A stretch of DNA of 64,000 nt from Locusta migratoria. Lineage: Eukaryota > Arthropoda > Insecta > Orthoptera > Acrididae. The notes beneath the pieces were generated by a model, which was given only the letters and a program-made list of their open reading frames with translations, did no database searches and was not told the origin of the DNA. Positions within the stretch are counted from its first letter, which is position 1, and each line of letters starts with the position of its first letter. Shown piece after piece: positions 10,571-21,890 of the stretch. The stretch is from NCBI GenBank assembly GCA_026315105.1, contig CM048744.1, forward strand, positions 366,689,159 through 366,753,158. Reading direction: 5' to 3'. A program made the position numbers and the translations under genes.

Positions 10571-11222
10571 TATAAATTTAAATAAGAGTGCTGTTACCCA
10601 AAAAAGGTGAAACAAAAGTGTTTCCAAAAATAAGTGTCAGTATTTTCTGTTGGAATGCATGAAACCAGTCTCCACTGCAATTCTTCGGTTGGATTTCCTT
10701 GTATAATCCCAGAAACCGCGGCGACTACAGTTGTCCTGAGAGTAACATTCCCCGCTACATCACCCAAGCTTCCTGTCCGTTGGTGATAGGGAAAGAACGT
10801 ACCGGTGCTTGAGAGACATTAATTTGTGCACATTGTTTGAGGACTTTATTCTAACATGTGGTACTCCAGTACCAGAAAATAACATCTTTAATAGAATAAA
10901 CGATTTCGAATTCTTCCTTCGGTAAGATAACCCGCTTTATGTTGTCAATTGTGAAGCTTAAGGCTCACCAATCTTGAAGACACCACGTATTCCGATCACA
11001 GCCGTTTATCGAACTAATTCAAAAAACTCTCTATACTTTTTTGTGTTGAATACGCGTATATCGATTTTAGTTACCGAAATATTTAAATCAGGGACATCTT
11101 CGCAGAAAACCATAAATGTGTATGTTGGATAATCTGTCAGACGTCTAAAATGAGCACTGTAGTAATAATTCTGTCGATGAAGTATACATTTCTATAAAGG
11201 TGAAAAGATCTCTTGCACAGTA
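10571..11222. other. AT-rich gene-free stretch
   Basis: No coding or RNA feature recognised between the palindrome and the Tc1 element. Confidence 0.45.
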
Positions 11223-11992
11223 GTACACTGATGAAAACAATTAGGGGATCCGTTCAGATAACTATATTTCTGAAGTATTGTCATCGGCAGAATGAACAAA
11301 AATGGTACGACGTCTTTCTATCGCTTCTACGCAGTAGCGACAAAAATATTACGGCAATAGAGATCATGGTAATAACAGAAAGTTGTTGCAGAAGAAAGGG
11401 GGTTTTGTGTTTACCAAACGAATTACGCAAGCAGTTGAGTTCAGATAGTGTAGTGAGCAGATACTGTAATGCAATAACAATGTAATTTACCCGAATCTAT
11501 GGCTTGCACAGCCATAGGAAGGTTGGAAGGGGGAGAGATACAGAAGAAAGCGGTTGCAGCTGTTGGAGAGTCTCAAATTGTAATTTCCAGCACGTGGAAT
11601 CGTTAAAAGAAGACAGGGGCAAGTTTGTCGACGGGTAACATCAGCATGAGATGAACGGTATCACCAGTTAACAGGCCATCGAGACATGAGGCTAAATGCA
11701 ACTCAGCTGCAACGCACCCTCCAATCATCAACAGGACGCGCAAAACCAACGAAAACAGTCCGAAATCGCTTTGGAAATATGGCCTACAGTGTGTGTGTAA
11801 TTAAAACTACGACATCGCGTAGCCCGTAGAAACTGAGGTAGGAAGATGAAGTAACGAATGGCACCGGGTTCTGTTCCCAAATAAGATTTCGTGTTCAGCC
11901 GGACAATCATCGTTTCCTCATCTGGAGAGAACATGGTACTCGGAACAATAATGATTATGCGCAGAAAACCACCATATCATGGTGGTAGATGA

Positions 11993-13182
11993 ATGTCTAC
12001 ATCTACATGTACATGGTATACTCTGCAAATCACATTTAAGTGCCTGGCAGATGGTTCTTCGAACAACCGATATACCATTTTATCTCCCGTTCCATTCTCG
12101 AATAGCGCGCGGGAAGAAAGAACACTTGAATCTCTCTGTTCGAGCTCTGATTTCTCTTTTTTTAATTCTGATGATCATTTCTACCTATGTAAGTGGGAGT
12201 CAACAATATATTTTCGCATTCGGAGGAGAATGTTGACGATTGAAGTTTCGTAAGTAACCCACGCCGCAGCGACAAGCGCCGTTGTTGTAATGATTCCCAT
12301 TCTAGATACTGTATCATTTCCGTAACGCTGTCTCCCCTGTATCGTGAAATACAAAACGAGCTGACCTTCTTTGGACTCTTTCGATGTCCTCCGTCAAACC
12401 CACCTGTTAAGTATCGCACACTGGGCAGCAATACTCCAAAAATAGACGGACAAGCGTAGTGTATGCAGTTTCTTTAGTAGTTCTGTTGCATCTTTTAAAG
12501 GTTCTGACAACAAAACACAGTCTCTGTTTCGCTTTTCTCACGGCATTATCTACGTGTTTTCAAAAAAAATGTTTCAAATGTTTGTATAGCTTATGGGACT
12601 TAACTACGGGGTCATCAGTCCCTAAACTTACAAACTACTTATGAACTAAGTAATGCTAAGGACGGCACAAATATCCATGCCCGAGGGGGGATTCGAACCC
12701 CCGACGGTAGTGGCCGTGCAAACCGTGTCTGGAGCGCCTCTGTCCCCTCGGCCACCGCAGCTGGGTCTACGTGTTTTTTTCCAATTTAAGTGTGAAGTAA
12801 TAGTAATTCCTAGGTATTTTGTGGAGTTTACTTCCTTCACTTTTGATTGATTTATCTTATAAACAAAGTTTAACGGATTTCTTTTTGTCCTCATTTGGAT
12901 AACTTCACACTTCTCATTATTCAGAGTCAATTGCCAATTTTTACACCATAGTGATATCTTATTCAGATAGTTCTGCAGTTGGTTTTGATCTTCAGATGAT
13001 TTTACTAGACGGTAAATGACGGCGTCATCTGCAAACAACCTAAGAGAGCTACTTAGATTTTCGCCTAAATCGTTTATGTTAAAAAGGGACAGCAGATGAC
13101 CAATAACACTACCCTGTGGAACGCCCGATATCACCTCTGTTTTAGTTGATGCCTTACCATCGATGGTGTCGCCAGGAGTCAA
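11993..13182 (-). pseudogene. CR1-like LINE fragment inside Tc1 copy 1
   Basis: On the minus strand the frame from 13182 to about 12778 reads STKTEVISGVPQGSVIGHLL, FADDAVIYRLV, LTLNNEKCEVIQMRTKRNP and NSTKYLGITIT: reverse-transcriptase motifs B to E with the catalytic FADD intact. It is close to the 909-2709 copy. The C-terminal part continues below the SINE (12162-12431, ECENILLTPTYIGRNDHQN) and the tail CATCTACATGTACATG at 11997 is the family's 3' end. 5' truncated and interrupted by a SINE. Confidence 0.8.
12561..12765 (-). mobile_element. tRNA-Leu-like SINE inside the LINE
   Basis: B-box (minus strand) GGGGGTTCGAATCCC, CGAGG head, family tail. Duplication TCTACGTGTTTT at 12549-12560 and 12766-12777. 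This gives a three-layer nest: Tc1, then LINE, then SINE. Confidence 0.9.
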
Positions 13183-13790
13183 TATTGGCCGACGTACGGA
13201 CCTCTGTTTTCAGAATGGCGCTTTAACTGCTTAGAGGTATAAACACGAGAACGTTCGACTTTTGTTGTGTCCTACGATGATGCCTTGGGAGGTAGATTTC
13301 TTGTAGTGGACAATAACTCTCCTCACAGAGCAGCAATGGTGGACAACTTACTTGAAGATGAGGGGACTGAACGTCTGGTCCGGGCAGCTTGTCCGCCGGA
13401 CATAAACCCTATTGAGTATGGGATGCGCTTGGCAGACGCATTGTAGCCAGACCAGCACCTCCGACAACGGTTGCAAACCTGAGTTGCACTCGTGGAAGAA
13501 TAGCCATATGTGACTCAAGAGCTCATTCATAACCTCATACTGTCCATGCTAAGAAGGTGTGAAACTGTACTGTCCGTCCGGGGTGATCACAAACCATATT
13601 AGAGAACAACGAGAGTGGTCCCATGTCGTCTCGCTTGAAGTAATCGCCGTGCAATCCTCAAGTAAAGAGTTGGGACAGAAAAATATCTTACTGCATCAAT
13701 TGTAACCAATATCTGTAAAAAAATAAGTTGCAGTATGTATATTGTGTATGTATATCTCACCTGCCCCCCTAATTGTTTTGAGCAGTCTAC

Positions 13791-14462
13791 TATTGTCAGT
13801 TCTGTAACGACAATTCAAGTACAGCGTCTTTGTCCATTGAGGTGTTGTTCATTTGCAGGGTTGCTTTCGCATTCCGCGAGAAGCAAACTGGCTGCGGGCC
13901 GTTGCCCCCTTGTTTATCATTCCGGAGAGATGAAACGTAACATGAAGATGAGGGGTCCACGCGAGATTCGAATGCACGCCAGCGCGACCGGCCGCTACCG
14001 ATGCAGCACGGCGTTCTCCGGGGTCGTGACTGGGACAGCAACGTGGAAGGCGCATGCTGTTTGCATTGATTTGCGTACTAACGCGCCGGCCACCGCAGCC
14101 CGATGACTCACCTGCTACGGCCACGTCCTCTGTTCCGATCACAACACTGACACCGGCCTCGAAAATACCTTGCCCCATTGTTCACCTTGCACTTCAGCTT
14201 AACTACTTGAGCCTCACGTGCTCTTCCAACCGGTAACTCCTTCCTCTAATCGACGTTTACCTCAAATTGCTTGTGGGAGTCTCCCACAATCACGATCGGC
14301 TGTTCCCCAAGCAGTCTGTCATGTAACTGCGGTAACTTGCTTTCCTGTACTGCTACGAAACACGTAAACAGAACGTCTTTCCTTTTTCTGATTTACACTG
14401 GTTACTGAATTTTATGCCGAATATCGAAAGCGTGGCGTACCTTCGTTCAATGCTACTTTGAA
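13791..14462. other. Gene-free DNA, partly GC-rich
   Basis: Overlapping open frames around 13735-14178 are antisense pairs in a GC-rich patch with no recognisable domains. An isolated GCCGGCCACCGCAGCCC at about 14085 may be a scrap of SINE head. Confidence 0.4.
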
Positions 14463-14662
14463 AATGTTCAAATGTCTGTAAATCTATCGGACCAAACTGC
14501 GTGGTCATCAGTCCGTAGCTTACAAACTACTTAAACCTAGGTAAACTGACCTACGGACAAACACACACACCCATGCCCCAGGGAGGACTCGAACCTCCAC
14601 GGCGAGCAACCGCGCGCTCCGCAGCGAGGTGCTTTAGATCGCTCGGCTACTCCACCGCGGCC
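14463..14662 (-). mobile_element. tRNA-Leu-like SINE, GGAGT-headed subfamily
   Basis: Minus-strand head GCCGCGGTGGAGTAGCCGAG, B-box GGAGGTTCGAGTCC, tail with the TTTGGTCCGATAGATTTAC block. Duplication ATGCTACTTTGAA (13 bp) at 14450-14462 and 14663-14675, perfectly conserved, so comparatively young. Confidence 0.92.
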
Positions 14663-14759
14663 ATGCTACTTTGAATATCGCGGCAAAATTGATTCGCAAG
14701 TAATTATACCACAAGCCGATCCCCATACACCACCTCGAGGGTAGCAAGGGGGGGGTGGA

Positions 14760-15160
14760 CTGTGAAAACTTAAAGAGGAGCCACAGTTTTTTTCATTACA
14801 GATTTGGATTCTCCATGTAAAAAAAAAATATGTAACTGTTCTATGAAACTTTTTATAATATTGTCCAAATGTTTGCTGAAAATGAAACTGTTAATCCCAA
14901 AGGAACAGTCATATGTCTATTTGTTCGAAATATTACCGATTTTCAACAATTTTCAACTCGTTTATTTCATTATTGCGCCATCCACCATGAAACGAAAAAA
15001 AAAAATGTTACATAGAAAAGTTCCGTAATATTTTTATGGTGAATCCAAATCTGAAACAACAAATAGGGGTTCCTATTTATAATTTCAAAATCACTCCTCT
15101 CTCGCCCCCGTGGGTGGTGCAGGAGGGGGGGGGGATCGATCTTTAAGTTAAAGGATGGCT
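14760..15160. repeat. Imperfect inverted repeat around A-runs
   Basis: CAGATTTGGATTCTCCATG (about 14800) is mirrored by CATGGTGAATCCAAATCTG-like sequence (about 15035-15055), and the flanks share a G-run plus AACTTAAAG block. Possibly a decayed foldback. No coding content. Confidence 0.35.
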
Positions 15161-15369
15161 CTCTTCGATGTGAACAATATCTGTTACAACTTATTTTTAA
15201 TCCGATTTGTATTTTGTTGCTAATATTCCGAATATGCAAAAAAGTTCGCCAATATGTATACTGCCGAAAATAAAAATGGGTAAACGCTCCTAGAGTATCG
15301 AAAGATTCATTGTTGAAACAGTGCATACGGAGTACAGATCATTAGCTCAAGTGGCACTAAGGGTCCACC

Positions 15370-15560
15370 CATTCTTAAACATCTATATTAGTATGCAGTG
15401 TAGCCTCCACGGGGGCCACTGCAAGTGCTGATAATGGAATTCACTCGGATATACAGACAGCGAATATTGGGTTGGGATGCATTATTCTACATCTGCTCGA
15501 CCTGTTCACGTAGTTCTTCCAGAGCTGTGGACTGATAATTCGCACGTGTCTGTTGTCGTT
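15370..15560 (-). pseudogene. Tc1-type transposase C-terminal relic
   Basis: On the minus strand one reads STALEELREQVEQM, a stop, then IRCLYIRVNSIISTC and GPRGGYTAY, which resembles the extreme C-terminus of Tc1 transposases (a helical segment ending in ARGGHTxY). No catalytic block survives and the ends are not recognised. Confidence 0.45.
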
Positions 15561-15769
15561 CTGTCATATTCTACACATTCTGGCCAAATTAGTTACTGTA
15601 GGCTATGTCTTGCGTAGCATGCTAAACTTGACGCTCAGTGTGTGGGCGAGTATTATCCTGTTAGAACAAAACATCACCTTCCTGTTTCAAGAATTTCAAG
15701 AGACTAGGTCTTACAATATTCTTCACGCACCAAGCGATTGTCAGCATTCCCTCCACAAACACCATAAGC

Positions 15770-15935
15770 GAACGAGACTTGTAGCTTCGAAGTCTCTTCG
15801 GGTTCTCTGTCGGATACTAAAATCTAGTGACTCGATATTTTAGTATCCAGCATAAAACCAGAAGAGGCTTCGAATGTTTATTATGCCGGGAAAGTCTTCG
15901 AAGAGACTTGTAGCTTATGGCACCCCAGGACTTAA
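15770..15935. repeat. Short inverted repeat cluster
   Basis: GGATACTAAAAT and ATTTTAGTATCC form a 12-bp perfect inverted repeat around 15812-15848, and GAGACTTGTAGCTT occurs twice (15776 and 15902). Looks like a decayed foldback. Function unknown. Confidence 0.35.
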
Positions 15936-16326
15936 GATGAGGTGAGGACAAGGTGTCTTAGATAAATGTATTGTACGTGACAGCGCTTGCCAGGTCTTCG
16001 TGATACGCTCAATCTACCATCACTTGCTTGCACGCATCATCTGGTTTCATGGCCGAAGGCCACAGACTGCCATTCCTAGTGATTTACGCACGGCACCAGC
16101 TGAGTCATAAACTTCGTTGCTGCGTGCGTGGAAGACTAACAAGGAGAGCACAATGGTATCGGATTTTAGAATTTTTTATACTTATGGTACGTGAAGTTCA
16201 GAACTCAAATAACAATCACCCAAAGCCATTCGACGCAACTCTCAAAAATACTAGAGAAATTCAACTTTGAAGTTTTGCTAAGTAAGGTAAGTACCAATCG
16301 TTACAGGAAGTGCAGTAGCTGTTGAT

Positions 16327-16400
16327 GCAGGTCAGGTGGTAGCGTTCTGGCCTTACAGTCTTAGGGTCGGTGGTTTGAATCCTGTCCCGGTAGATCTTTT
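16327..16400 (+). repeat. tRNA-like segment, left arm
   Basis: A-box-like CAGGTGGTAGCGTTCTGG and B-box-like GGTGGTTTGAATCC, followed by T-rich sequence that could stop pol III. The cloverleaf is incomplete by eye, so this is a tRNA-derived module and not a tRNA gene. Confidence 0.55.
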
Positions 16401-16811
16401 TTTTTTTCTTTGTGTTCGAATACTTATACGATTTTAAAATCTAATGGTAATTTTTAAGAAAAGTGTACGTATTTTTATTTATTCGTTATTTCTATATTTT
16501 ATAAATCGTTGTTAATGATGATGGTTTCAATAAAAAGAACATAAGTTACATTTTTTACAGTATTGGCTTCACTATTATTTGACGACGGTAGTCTTTGATT
16601 GTTCAGTTTGTGAAGAGCTACGACACTGTTTTTGGAAAGTCATCTTCATAGCTGCTAATGGCTTTACAAGCAGTTAACCTACTCAATCATCGTTTTACCT
16701 GACGACAAGGTTTTCAGCTCATCTACATACACATAAACAAAGACTGGCACAACATGTGGAATTAGAGATCCCAAAATGTTTTATATATCCGAATTCGAAG
16801 ACAAAACAAAA

Positions 16812-16890
16812 ATACCTGTCATAGTGGGATTCGAACCAACGAGTTTATGGTTGTAGGACCAGAACGCTACCAAGTGAGTTACACTCACAG
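16812..16890 (-). repeat. tRNA-like segment, right arm
   Basis: Minus strand reads CACTTGGTAGCGTTCTGG, then GTTGGTTCGAATCCC. It mirrors the left-arm unit and points toward the spacer. Confidence 0.55.
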
Positions 16891-17299
16891 ACGCTGCAAC
16901 TGTTTTAATATTCGGTACGTTGCAAAACTTCGAAATCGATATTCTCGAGAATTTTTGAGAGTTGCGTCGAATGGCTTTGGTTCATTATTATTCAAGTTAT
17001 GAATGTCACGTACTATAAATATGAAGGAATTCTAAAATCCGATAACCATGTGGTTTCCTTGTGAGTGTATGTGCCTCTAATTCCACTGCCAGTAACTTCT
17101 GTGATCACAAAACATGTTATTTGTTCTATGGTAGCTGTAAGATCTGTCACCGCCGCCCTGACAATACGGCTATCTATGTTGCCTGGTCATCCAAAAGTCG
17201 TTTACGGACGTGAAAATAGTAATGTAATCACTATAACCAGCATCGTTGCACAACTGATGCAACACGTTCAGCTCTGTGGTAATTCTCAGAAAGGACAAT

Positions 17300-18240
17300 G
17301 AAGAACGGATACTCGCCAGCAGAAATAAAACGTGAGTTGAAACAGTCTCGTAATATTGAACAGGCCACTGCAAAATCTAATATGTTTCTGCTGTTCGTTA
17401 AAAAGTGACGGAAATAATTGGAAGAATTTTGACGAAGCAGAATATTTCGGTAATTTACAAACCAACCCGTAAGATACAGGAACACCTTAAGCCTGCCAAC
17501 GACGCTCGCAAACCAATTGTTAAAGCTGGGTTGTACAGGACCCCCGTGCAGTTGCGGTGATGTTTATGTGGGCACCACCAAAAGAGCTGTCGCAAAACAT
17601 TTGGAAGAGCACAAGGGGAATTGTAGAAGAGGAGAAACGGAACGATCAGCTGTTGCGGAGCATGCTTTCCAGCCAGGTAAACCACCACATTGCCGGCCGC
17701 GGTGGTCGAGGGGATTGAGGCGCTCCAGTCACGGTCCGCACGGCCACTACGGTCGGAGGTTCGAATCCCCCTCGGGCATGGATATTTGTGCCGTCCTTAG
17801 TTGTAAGTAGTTCATAAGTAGTTTGTAAGTTTAGGGACTGATGACCCCGTAGTTAAGTCCCATAGACTCTACAAACATTTGAACATTTGAAACCACCACA
17901 TTCGCTTCGACGAGACCCAAGTACTAGCGGCCCCAATCGGAAACTATTAACGGCTCTACAGGGAGGCAATTGAAATTGCCAAACACCCGAATAATTTCAA
18001 TCGTAAGGAAAAGGGCATGAAACTAAACGGTATACGGATGCCGGTGCTGAAGAAGAAATGTACCACCCTTCCACTACAGTTTGATGGCAACGGCGATTGG
18101 CGACAGCGGACGACGGCCAGTTGCACTGACATAATCAAAACACTTGACGTCACGCGTCGGCGCGGGAACGCGCGAACACCGAACTTAGCGGCAGTCAGTA
18201 GCGAGACAGTGTGCATATTGCACCTGCAATCCTAGAGGCC
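17300..18240 (+). pseudogene. Penelope-like element 1, GIY-YIG region
   Basis: Linker and endonuclease of a Penelope-like retroelement. It reads KNGYSPAEIKRELKQ, then KPTRKIQEHLKPANDARKP, then CSCGDVYVGTTKRAVAKHLE with EHKGNC and SAVAEHAFQPG (the VYVG and R..EH parts of GIY-YIG), and after the SINE REAIEIAKHPNNFNRKEKG and KLNGI. Frames shift at least twice (about 17400-17530) and stops occur. The reverse-transcriptase catalytic part is absent. A hammerhead-like module follows at 18239. Confidence 0.75.
17692..17889 (+). mobile_element. tRNA-Leu-like SINE inside PLE 1
   Basis: GCCGGCCGCGGTGGTCGAGG head, GGAGGTTCGAATCCC B-box, ACAAACATTTGAACATTTG end. Duplication AAACCACCACATT (13 bp) at 17679-17691 and 17890-17902 interrupts the PLE frame exactly. 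Confidence 0.93.
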
Positions 18241-18281
18241 CTCCTGACGACGTCCTCCGCAGACGGTAACGAAACGTTGGG
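18239..18281 (+). ncRNA. Hammerhead-like module downstream of PLE 1
   Basis: CTC, core CTGACGA (18244-18250), a stem II region with GTCC and GG-(TA)-AC, GAAA (18271-18274), self-complementary stem III ACGT, H17 = T, then GGG which can pair with CTC (one wobble). Hammerheads in PLE terminal repeats are established knowledge. The match here is imperfect in stem II. Confidence 0.5.
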
Positions 18282-18299
18282 TTTTGAAAACAAATTCAA

Positions 18300-19385
18300 C
18301 CGACCACGTCATAACAGCCCGGATAATTTTAATAGACATGACATTTCCGGCCGTGAAAGTCTACATTTTATTATCACCATTATCCGTACATACGGTATAC
18401 TATCCTCCAAGTGGCATCTGCAGCCAAAAATCTAAATCGACGGCGACTTTCTAGATTTGCTATTTTTCTTCTGACAATGTAAATAAAACCTACCAAAGTA
18501 GCAAAGGAAATGTTTCAGTTCATACAATACAAAGCGAAATCGTAATAAAGTAATTTCACTGTTACTTTGTACCAGTAAGAATAAGTCGTGAGAGTGTCGG
18601 TTACATAAACTTCTGAAAATGCTACCGTTCTGAATGTGAGCTAAACAGTCCCATCTATTGGTTCTTTTGTGTACTGTGTAATTAACAGATGAACATCAGC
18701 TATTTATTATTTCGCCTACTATACCATACTAGTAAGTTGAGCAGACATATAAGACGCTAAATTAAGATATCGTTTCTTTCCGTGTAGCAATTTTCAAGAG
18801 ATAAAACCTATATATATTGCCCCTAACTGCGATCAAGTTAATGGTGAAAACTGTATAATTGTGGGGATTAGCGTGTTTACGCTGACAAAGAGACAAATCG
18901 TTAGGTGGAGGGTTTGAGTCCGGGACAGGTCAGTGGCATAGAAGTCACTGGTTGATCAGAGGGAGGGAGGAGGAGGTGTCTGTAGCAGAAAGGAAACATG
19001 GCATTTAAAAGTTAATCAGGCGAGGCAGAAGGGGGCAGGAATGGGGATAGGTGTCTCTGGCATACAGGAAAAAGGAGATTATCCTTAAATGGTCCTAAGG
19101 AGCTTTAGATAGAGGAAAGAGCGTGAGGCAGGGGACAGGGAGGGACGCAATGACCTTAAGCTGGTGGTCAAATAGTGTGCTGATAAACACTTGCCTCTAC
19201 TAATTACGTCCACAATGCGTTCATAAAGAATTCCTAATTTTGATTGATAATACAGATTACAGCGATGATGGAAAGTGTTTCGAAGTCCGGTATAGGTACT
19301 CACGATCTCAACATCACCGCGGGACTGATAAATGCGCTTTGGATCAACCCGAAGGTTTTGTAACATTACCTCACCACTTAACGAA
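18300..19385. other. Gene-free stretch
   Basis: No coding region found. A purine-rich patch lies at 18955-19130. GGTGGAGGGTTTGAGTCC at 18903 resembles a B-box but no convincing A-box accompanies it. Confidence 0.4.
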
Positions 19386-19472
19386 CGCCGCGGCGGAATA
19401 GCCGTACGCACTGTAGCGCCGTGCTGCGGTGCGCGCGGCCATTCACCGTCGGGGTTTCGAGTCCTCCCTCGG

Positions 19473-19541
<69 letters not shown>

Positions 19542-19655
19542 TGTTTGTGTGTGTTGTCCTTAGGTAAGTTTAATTTAGTTTAAGTAGTTTGTAAGCTTAG
19601 GGACTAATAACTAAGCAGTTAAGTAACATAGATTTAGAAACATTTGAAAATTTGA
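19386..19655 (+). mobile_element. SINE expanded by a TG microsatellite
   Basis: GGAGT-type tRNA SINE with B-box GGGGTTTCGAGTCC. The GGGTGTGTGTG step present in other copies has expanded to a (GT)n tract. Duplication ACTTAACGAA at 19376-19385 and 19656-19665 defines the ends. Confidence 0.88.
19474..19540. repeat. (GT)n microsatellite
   Basis: About 67 bp of uninterrupted GT within the SINE body, evidently grown from the short TGTGTGTG found in sister copies at 44945 and 55912. Confidence 0.95.
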
Positions 19656-20129
19656 ACTTAACGAAAGGACTTCATTCTTCAGATATACCGATACGATCAT
19701 AGCGTCTTCGCTCCTACAAAAGTTCGTCTGTTAAAGGCTGCGACAGTACTAGTAGTAGCAGCAGTAGAAGTAGCAGTGGGGTCACAGACATTAGTCATGA
19801 CAGGTTTGTTGTCGTCGATAAAGGCTTCTCAGCCAGCTTAAATAAAAGCCTCTGAGTCAACTGATTACCGAAGATCTCGGCTTTAATCACTGGTAAGGAG
19901 TAAATTAGTCATGTGTAGAAGTTACACAGTTAACCATGTAATGCATAGCGTAGCTGATCAGCTACACACCTTATTTTTTCGATAATCTCTCAAACTGCTC
20001 AATTTTACCAAAAATTCATTTGTAGCTACTCTATACATAGTGTTACACACGCAAGTAGCTCGTCCAAGAAATTATAAACTGCAGAGTGCTACTGAATCAG
20101 TTCGACAGTTAGCTGCTTTGAGTTACTCA

Positions 20130-20175
20130 AATCAAATGTTCAAATGTTTCTTAAGCTTATGGGACTTAACTACGG
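20130..20175 (-). mobile_element. SINE 3' fragment
   Basis: TGTTCAAATGTTTC, then TTATGGGACTTAACTACGG, is the family's 3' end on the minus strand. It breaks off at GGTGTCA where the next repeat begins. Confidence 0.75.
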
Positions 20176-20523
20176 TGTCAGGTCCATTTTAACAAGAGTA
20201 ATGTATCACGAAGCAAATACCGTCCACACTGGCGGACTGTTACAGCGCCATCTATCACAAAGCGAGAAAGGTGTTCCAAATAAAATATTCATATTTATTT
20301 ACGTACTAGACGAATATGTAATAAAAATAGGTGTACCTATTTTTTTTAAAAACGCAGTTGATATCCGTTTGACTTATGGCAGCGTTATCTAGCGGGTCAA
20401 CCATAGCGCCATCTGTTTCCCCCTTCAAGCTAGAAAAGTTTTGTTCTTTGTAGTTTTTTTCGTTTGATGCTTATTTCGTGAGATATTTGACCCGATCACT
20501 ATCAATGGACCATCCTGTATATA
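20176..20523. mobile_element. Tc1/mariner-like MITE
   Basis: Ends look inverted: GTCAGGTCCATT at the left and AATGGACCATCCTG at the right. The body includes AGCGCCATCTAT and AGCGCCATCTG repeats and the GAGATATTTGACCCG block, which I remember as a common insect repeat. No open frame. The superfamily is a guess from the terminal style. Confidence 0.5.
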
Positions 20524-20524
20524 A

Positions 20525-21302
20525 TTTAGGAACTTTCACACAGTTAAAATATAGGTGTTAAAATTGGAGCTTCTGGGTGAAAGGCCGTTGATCCACTTAA
20601 GCTGTCCTTTATTAGAGTCGTGGAGACCCGCACAACTGGTTTCACAATTTTATAGTTGTTTGCAAATAATTCCTAATTTAAATAACGGTGATTAATGGTC
20701 CGTTCCGACCGCTATCAGCTTGCCTCAGTTTGTCAGATATAAAATCAGTTGACCGTCCGGTTTGTTTAATTTTAAGTAAAATAGTAAATCAGTTTGGTAA
20801 ATATTATTTGGCTGGTTTCTTATTCAAACGACATGATGGGTGGCCAGGTTTTCATCGTTGTAGTGGGCTTCACCATTTCCACGAAGGCGGTGGAAAAGTT
20901 GCTTTTCCGTCATGTGTGATTGTGCGGAAACGCCTTAGCTGACAACCTGGCCACCCATCACGTCTTTTAAATGAGAAACCAGCCAAATAATATTTATAAA
21001 ACTGATAAGCCGAGTTTTAATATTTTGCTTGAAAGATACAAACCGGATGGTCAATACATTTTATACCAGAGGAACTGAGGGAAGCTGATAGCTGTCAGAC
21101 CGGGCCATTAATACCCATTAATCAACCAAGGAATTATATGGAAAACATTGAATGGCACCTGAAGATGCAAATTTAAAGTTGTGAAACCGGTTGTGAGGAT
21201 CTCCACAACTGCAATAAAACACAGCTCAAGTGGACCAACGGCCTTTCAGACAGCTCCAATTTTATTTTAACACCTACATTGTAACTGTGTGAAAGCTCCT
21301 TA
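20525..21302. mobile_element. Large foldback with hammerhead module
   Basis: Arms of about 350 bp: CTTTCACACAGTTAAAAT with a GTGTTAAAATTGGAGCTT run at the left is mirrored by AAGCTCC/CTGTGTGAAAG at 21280-21302, and ACCTGGCCACCCATC in the centre pairs with GATGGGTGGCCAGGT at 20836. The right arm carries a canonical hammerhead core; the left arm keeps only GAAACCAGT. No coding sequence. Confidence 0.8.
21156..21195 (+). ncRNA. Hammerhead-ribozyme-like module, canonical core
   Basis: Stem I CAC (21156-21158), core CTGAAGA (21159-21165), stem II GCAA/TTGT, GAAA (21183-21186), self-complementary stem III ACCGGT, H17 = T (21192), stem I partner GTG (21193-21195). All elements are in the right order and spacing. 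Stem II is weak. Confidence 0.6.
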
Positions 21303-21454
21303 ATTATGGATGCACTCTTATGGAAATTGGTCAAATGCGATGAGTAATGTGATAATGGGCAAGGGCGCTAAGTTAGCAGTGTGTTGTTAAAAATGAGAAT
21401 TTATGTTTGGCAGGAAGCGTGGAAGGAGCGCCCCCGCGGCCATGGTGATCATTA

Positions 21455-21530
21455 TGTTTGCATTGTCGTCTGCCGTAATGATCAGCGCGACTGCCCAGTA
21501 AGCAGGAGGACCCGTGTTCGAATCCCCAAA
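21455..21530 (+). repeat. tRNA-like segment
   Basis: GATCAGCGCGACTGCCCAG resembles an A-box region and CCGTGTTCGAATCCCC is a clear B-box. The cloverleaf is not complete, so I call it a tRNA-derived repeat. No flanking duplication noticed. Confidence 0.45.
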
Positions 21531-21890
21531 TTTTCTACTTTTTCGATTGATATGTATCAGTGCGCTCTGACTGCAAACGTCGTAATTTCTCTGAAAGAAA
21601 ATTAGTCTCGAGCATCTCCATACAACTTCGAGTCTCGCTCAGATGCACCATTATCGTCTACAACGATGCGTCAACATGTAGGTATATTGCAAAAGTGATA
21701 AAACATTATTGCTGTTAAAAAATTATGTTTTTTATGTTGGCGTCTGTCCGAGACGGCAAAGGACCTGAAAGAGCAATTAAAAATGGAATGGGCGCTGTCT
21801 TGAAACGAAGATATAAGATGAACATTAACAAAAGTAAAACGAGGGTAATGGAATGTAGTGTCAGTATATCAGGCGATACTGAAGGAATTG

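Larger units (their letters stand above)
11223..13790 (+). mobile_element. Tc1-like transposon copy 1, split by a LINE
   Basis: Ends are inverted (GTACACTGATGAAAACAATT at the left, its counterpart CTAATTGTTTTGAGCAGTC at the right) and each is flanked by TA. The halves 11223-11990 and 13184-13790 align with the second copy at 39633-42612. Transposase remnants include an N-terminal half (about 11530-11900) and, after the inserted LINE, the block VDNNSPHRA and ...AACPPDINPIEYG, the end of a DD34E-type catalytic domain. Many stops and frameshifts make it dead. Confidence 0.75.
16136..17066. mobile_element. Foldback element with a tRNA-like unit in each arm
   Basis: Arms of about 300 bp are inverted copies: ATCGGATTTTAGAATT at 16159 pairs with AATTCTAAAATCCGAT at about 17030, and GCCATTCGACGCAACTCTC at 16227 pairs with its complement near 16965. 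Each arm carries a tRNA-like segment. The central spacer (about 16450-16760) is AT-rich. No open frame, no clear target duplication. Confidence 0.75.
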
